A stretch of 64,000 bases of DNA from contig CM075939.1 of the NCBI GenBank assembly GCA_038030265.1, forward strand, positions 28,935,253 through 28,999,252, given 5' to 3'. Shown here piece by piece: positions 59,571 through 64,000 of the stretch. Position numbers and translations under genes: made by a program. Numbering within the stretch: the stretch's first letter is position 1; the number at the start of each line of letters is the position of its first letter. This DNA is from Corythucha ciliata. Taxonomy: Eukaryota > Arthropoda > Insecta > Hemiptera > Tingidae. Under the pieces are notes generated by a model that did no database searches, was not told the DNA's origin, and saw nothing but the letters and a program-made list of their open reading frames with translations.

Positions 59571-59671
59571 TGAATGAGCCAATACAAATCACTACAGTGT
59601 ATCTCATCAAATTGGGGTACCGGATTTTAGTGACTTCGTAAATGATACTGCCATAAAGTTTCCCCATTTGG

Positions 59672-59677
59672 AATAAA
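59672..59677 (+). promoter_or_regulatory. Polyadenylation signal candidate for the DOK7-like gene
   Basis: An AATAAA about 100 bases past the stop is the first canonical signal. Further AATAAA or AATAAAA sites near 59786 and 60218 could give longer 3' ends. Usage cannot be judged from sequence. Confidence 0.5.
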
Positions 59678-59699
59678 CCGTTAGGTCTGAATTTATTTT

Positions 59700-61820
59700 T
59701 ACTGCCGTGCTCCCGTTATCCTGGCCTGCCTCAGAGTTTCTACTCAGTTTAACCAAAGAATCATTCGCGTAAATATTCTAAAAAAATAATAAAAGAATTG
59801 CGTGCATTTTTTAACTAGTCTTCAAAATCAAGTTTAAAAACTGATTTCAAAAATCAGGATAACTCCTTAAGATAAAACTAGTCTTTGACTGCATGAGTAG
59901 CAATTTGGCCGTGATGAAAGCCTCAAATATTCACAGACTGGTCCTTTTTTTATATACTTAATTCAGGGTCCCCGTGATTTGTTAGAGTCTGGGAACAATT
60001 ATTTTATTTCGTGATTTATTATTCCCTGCCATTCCCTTTCTTTTTTTTTTGAGTCAGGGTTGTCTTGTCATAAAAACTGAGTAACCGAAAAAGAGTGTTA
60101 TTTTTAACATTATTGAAGAAGGATTATTAGGCTTCAGAACGTAGAAATTCCAGAATGTATGTTAAAACCCTGGGCGTGCGATCTTCCATTTTGTTTTGTT
60201 TTTGTATTTGAGTGTAAATAAAACGAGTGGTTCAAATTTTTGTATCAAACTTAGCCTGTAAGGTAGTGATTTATACCAATAATATTAATCATCATTACCA
60301 TAATAATTGTAGATGTTTCCTGGAATGGGTTGTCGTGGGGGATTTACTAGTCATTCGATTTTACTTTTTTGTTCAAAAAGAATAAAATGAATTAACTTGA
60401 ATTGGGCCTAAAGTTAATGTATATTTTAGGCTATTTCAATATTTATAATAAACTGATCATTTTACATACAATTTCAGTATTAGACGGCTTTGAACCAACG
60501 TGTTGATCCTAAAAAAATAAGTACAGAAAGGAAAAACGTACGAATGTATTTCAAATACATCCATCAGAATTGTAGAAAACGTCATGTCACACCTCCGGCC
60601 TCTAGACGATCTTTCCAGTTTCCTTCCACTGTGCCCGCCGCCGTGGGCCGTTTTTAGGGGTCGGCGACCGTCTCTGGGGGGCCCCGGCTTGGAATAAATC
60701 ATCACAAATAATCATTCAGGAGTTTTTTGTAGGAGGGTCCGTGGCGCAAGCCTACATCCTCAGCTTATAAGGACCACCTTCACGCGCCGTCTCTCGGGCG
60801 CAACTGACTGGGCACCAGTCGCGGCTCAGAGATCGAACTGAGCGATGGGACAGGCTCTGCTGGGGAACCCGGGCCAAAGGTGGGCTTCAGCCCAGGTAAA
60901 TAGGTGTTGAATTCGGACGCAGTTATATTAGAGTTATAGGATTCGGTCCCTTCATTGGTTTACTGTTTAACTCTCTATGCACTATCTTCTATCTTCCAAG
61001 ACTCCAGCGACCTTAATGAATTCGTCATTAGTTTGGCTGATCCAGAGCAGCCCGGAACTCTTTCCTAGCTTTGAGGAAGGCATCTAGAGAAATCGGTTGC
61101 GGTTTAAATGATTAGTTGAAGAATTTAACAAACGTAGAAGACCGATATAATGGTCTCGTTTCGATGCCAACGCAAGCGTTAATCAAAGATGTTTGGAGGT
61201 AGGGCGCCCCCAGTGCCTGTTCTTTTGTATGTCTCTACTTGCTCAGACTGCATTGAAGAAAGAAGAAAAATTCATGGAATGGAGAAGCGATTAAACCTTG
61301 AACACTTGGTGATTGACATAATTCCCAAACAGTATATGAAATAATACTGAATATATTTTACGTGCCGGGATTGGTTGTATGTACTTATAACGTAACTAAT
61401 TGTGAGAAATAGGTAGAGCTTTCGTAGCAGCAAAATATTTCCTCCTTCCTCGTCTCTGCATAATAACCGATATTTTTCTTACTGTATTTTCTGATTCTGA
61501 TGATAACAACAATAATATTACCCACTGTAAATATTTTGTAATAAACATTATAAATAACAAACAATGCTTGTGAAACAATGTTTCACAAGCAGCTTTGCAA
61601 GAATTGTTCATTGCATTAGAGTTTGGCTAATGACCTCGCAGTCGATGCCACTAAGAAAAAAAAAGCATTAGACAACAAGCATAAAACTACTGGCTATTTT
61701 CATTGTTAACGAATGAACGAAACAAAATGAAAATCTATGGCCCAGCCCTGTCCGGCTGTCGAGATCGGATCGGATTAAAGTTCTCAAAAACTTCCAATTG
61801 ACTTTTTTTTGTTTTTTTGT
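59700..61820. other. 3' flank, no further gene recognised
   Basis: Possible extended 3' UTR, then spacer. A segment at about 60737-60900 (gtggcgcaag near 60740, later GC-rich) has a SINE-like look without a clear B box. A perfect hairpin, gcttgtgaaac-atgtttcacaagc, lies at about 61565-61590. Confidence 0.4.
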
Positions 61821-61827
61821 TTTTAGT

Positions 61828-61962
61828 GCATTTCATTCAAAAAATGCACTATTGGTCTCGCCCTGATGGTCGCACATATGGGTTGTGATACTTTTTTTTC
61901 ACGTTTCAGAACCCCTAGAACACGAATCCGAGGTCGGTTCGATTTGCTATATATATATATAT
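61828..61962 (+). repeat. Dispersed repeat, copy 2 (aatgcactattggtctcg family)
   Basis: Counterpart of 49080-49210, with the same (TA)n ending. It begins gtgcatttcattcaaaaaat, a motif that also appears in the arms of the nearby foldback at 62525-62933. Confidence 0.65.
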
Positions 61963-62404
61963 GCCCCTCGCTTGTTAGCACGATCACGGTCGCAATTTTT
62001 GACTTAGGGCAACCAAATTTGGTCTAAAAATCAATAGCGTGAATATCTCGGACGAGTTCGTGATCCAGATGAATCGGTCCACGGGAACGGTGTGAAAGAG
62101 GGGTTTGAATTAGTTGAAAATTCGCTACCGCACGGCTGTTGCTGCAATTGCCCCCAAAATTGACACGAGTAATGAGAAATGAACGCGCTTTCGTATGAGA
62201 CCCTTGTGAACCAAATCCGTTGATATGGCAGGGGAGTTCTCGGCGGAGGGGAGCTATTAAATTAACGCTATGCCTTACTGGACCACCCAATTACCAAAAA
62301 AATTCATTGACACTGAATTTTGAGCCTATCTTTTATTTGATTTGCCTACAGCCTAATAAATATTGAGTAAAAAATCCTGAGGTGGGCCAAAAAGGGAGGA
62401 ACAA

Positions 62405-62490
62405 AAAAAAATTTAAAAAAAATTGTTTCGGATTCGAACCCAGGCACTCCGCATTGCGCAATGGTGAAATTGAGACATGCCATTTAACCT
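62405..62490 (-). repeat. tRNA-like (SINE-like) fragment with poly-T
   Basis: The minus strand carries gcctgggttcgaatccgaaa, a B-box-like T-arm, followed after a few bases by runs of T as for polymerase III termination. The D-arm and anticodon arm are not recognisable. Confidence 0.35.
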
Positions 62491-62524
62491 AATTTAACTG
62501 ATCTGAAAATTAACGTAACCTGAA

Positions 62525-62933
62525 AAAAGTTTTGTTCCGACAGCAGCCTGTCGGGAAAAGTGCATTTCATTCATGCGACAATCGAGTCAAACCTCATAAG
62601 TTAGAACGAAATCAATCAATTATGAATGAAATTTAGGCCGGGATAAAGATTTTAATTGCAAATAACTCCTCTAACAAGAGTCCACCGTCCCATATCGTAT
62701 AGGCAACCAAACCGACTGTGTTTCATTTTCATAATTTTGTTCCCCCTCAGTTGGTGCCAAAAAAAGGGGCCTGCGGTAAAAAGAAACACGATTTTATGAT
62801 TTTGACTTTCTATACCACGGCCTAAATGTGATTCATAGTTGATTGATTTCGTTCTAACTTATGAGGTTTGACTCGATTGTCGCATGAATGAAATGCACTT
62901 TTCCCGACAGGCTGCTGTCGGAACAAAACTTTT
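62525..62933. mobile_element. Foldback/MITE with perfect 95-bp arms
   Basis: Bases 62525-62619 and 62839-62933 are exact reverse complements (outer end aaaagttttgttccgacagc). Pairing continues with mismatches for about ten more bases. The 219-base interior has no protein. T-rich sequence on the right and A-rich sequence on the left hide any target duplication. The arms contain gtgcatttcattc, shared with the repeat at 61828. Confidence 0.85.
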
Positions 62934-63409
62934 GTTTTTTTGTTTGTTTGTTTTTGTTTTTTTTTGTTTTTTTGTTTGTTTTACAATTTTTGAAACATGA
63001 GTCAAAAGTTAGCTCGGAAGCGATCAAATCGCATTTTATTTGTGAAAAGTAAGACATGCCTTGAAATCGTTTGAAAAATCACATTTCAGAAATAGTTTTG
63101 GCCATTGTGTCTTTGATTGCGAATCGTGAGTACATATCTCCTTTCACCAAATTTTTTAAACAAGATTTTAGAAGCATCCTGTTTAATCAGCTCGGCAATT
63201 AAAACCACGTCGACGCGTCGCAACACACGCGTGACACACGTTTCCGGTCAAAAAGCTATTTTCTGCTATATACATATACATCACGTCGTCGTGTTGCTTC
63301 AGTGTGTGGGGTGTGCGCAGGCTTCTACGTATTTGAAGCCAGAAACACACCAACCTCATGCATCATAAATACCGTTTGCTCACAATTTACCACTTGTCTT
63401 TGTTGAGGG

Positions 63410-63431
63410 TATTTTTTTTTTTTTTTTTTTT
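63410..63431. repeat. Poly-T tract
   Basis: Uninterrupted run of about 20 T. It lies within or just beyond the receptor gene's next intron on the minus strand. Confidence 0.8.
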
Positions 63432-63607
63432 CCCCAATAGTTTGACAAAACGGTGCCTATTGTTCGTTATTGCTTATTTGAATGAGGATCCCTAAATTTG
63501 TAACCGAGGCTGATATTATCTGCAAAAAAATAACACAAGTGATCAATATTCAACACGCAAAATAATTATGTTTGTCATTTTCCGTTGTGTTAATCTGCTA
63601 TACTCAC

Positions 63608-64000
63608 GGATCTAACCAGCGGATAGCCTAAGGTGAAAAAGCCACAAGCAGTGAAATTAATTGTTGGTTTCATAGCGACAAAGAGTCGTAGTCGTTCGTT
63701 TTCCCAATGTTCTTTTCTCATCTCAACCAAATGGAAGAGTTCGCGGTTGAATTTTTCGATCTGAAATCCCAAGTAAATGGTGCATAAATAAAGGGGTAGT
63801 GTGGGGTAAAAATAAAATATTCAATTCAATGTTTGTTACTTCTCTCAGGTTCATTTCGCAAGCGTGGCAACCCAAAATAAACGTGGAAATACAAAATAAC
63901 GAATAGGACGTTGTACACGTCAACCATTCTACATTTGTCCACGTTCTCACCTTCTCGAGAGCGTCATAGGATGCGACGAAAAACTCAAAACCAAAGTACA
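63608..64000 (-). CDS. Insect gustatory receptor (7tm_7), partial, two exons visible
   Basis: Exon complement(63608-63760) encodes 51 residues from an acceptor (gggatttcag) to a consensus donor (gtgagt). Both splice sites are phase 0. It ends N-F-T-A-C-G-F-F-T-L-G-Y-P-L-V-R-S. The T-A-x-G-F-F-x-L-x-x-x-L stretch before the last membrane segment is the insect gustatory-receptor signature. The preceding exon ends at 63840 (donor gtaaca, phase 0, 79-bp intron), stays open to the window edge and encodes a hydrophobic segment (S-L-F-C-I-S-T-F-I-L) then G-C-H-A-C-E-M-N-L-R-E. A gtgaga at about 63948 could be an internal donor. The last exon, usually coding T-T-Y-x-V-I-L-x-Q-F, should lie below 63607 and was not found. 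Ligand unknown. Confidence 0.75.

Noticed and set aside
61396..61611. Candidate last exon of the gustatory receptor (minus strand, hydrophobic, after atatttacag)
   Set aside because: The translated segment lacks the T-T-Y-x-V-I-L-x-Q-F ending and lies 2 kb from the previous exon across repeats.

Overview
The window is nuclear DNA from an arthropod, most likely an insect. The evidence is a spliced gene with 55-100 bp GT-AG introns, a gustatory-receptor exon pair carrying the insect-type T-A-C-G-F-F-T-L motif, a decayed arthropod-type Gypsy integrase, and a large load of miniature transposons, foldbacks and tandem repeats in AT-rich sequence. A hemipteran such as a whitefly is only a guess. No bacterial features are present.

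The left 53 kb is gene-poor. Its only coding candidates are a two-exon orphan gene on the minus strand (23608-24535, 290 aa) and a degraded THAP-like exon (25119-25206). The rest is repeats. There are two long inverted duplications (3620-5475; 41989-42382 with 44858-45255). There are several TIR or MITE elements (1-525, 6798-6939, 12956-13322, 17680-18426, 18660-19310, 25389-25630, 32226-32364, 45802-45937). Hammerhead-ribozyme-like motifs occur at 3-60, 811-865, 33615-33665 and twice inside a near-perfect palindrome at 43681-43937. A 60-bp minisatellite lies at 42948-43345, a dead Gypsy integrase at 27744-28881 and a LINE reverse-transcriptase scrap at 50614-50730. Old degenerate tandem arrays fall into a few families that recur on opposite strands (8440-9360 versus 46220-46990; 33880-34060 and 51350-52260 versus 55860-56420).

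The main gene is a DOK7-type adaptor on the plus strand. Seventeen exons can be assembled from 53321 to the stop at 59570, giving 1,060 codons that join in frame at every splice. It opens inside a PH domain, so the first exon or exons lie upstream and were not found. An IRS-type PTB domain follows, then a long tail with many tyrosine motifs of the kinds bound by CRK/NCK, GRB2 and PI3-kinase SH2 domains. This describes a receptor-tyrosine-kinase docking protein.

The right end (60-64 kb) holds more repeats, including a 409-bp foldback with perfect 95-bp arms (62525-62933), and the 3' part of a gustatory receptor gene on the minus strand (63608 to the window edge).

The genes do not form a pathway. 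The structure most worth a second look is the repeat landscape, especially the hammerhead-bearing inverted elements and the TTAA/TAAA-flanked MITE group, together with the unusually tyrosine-rich arthropod DOK7 tail.
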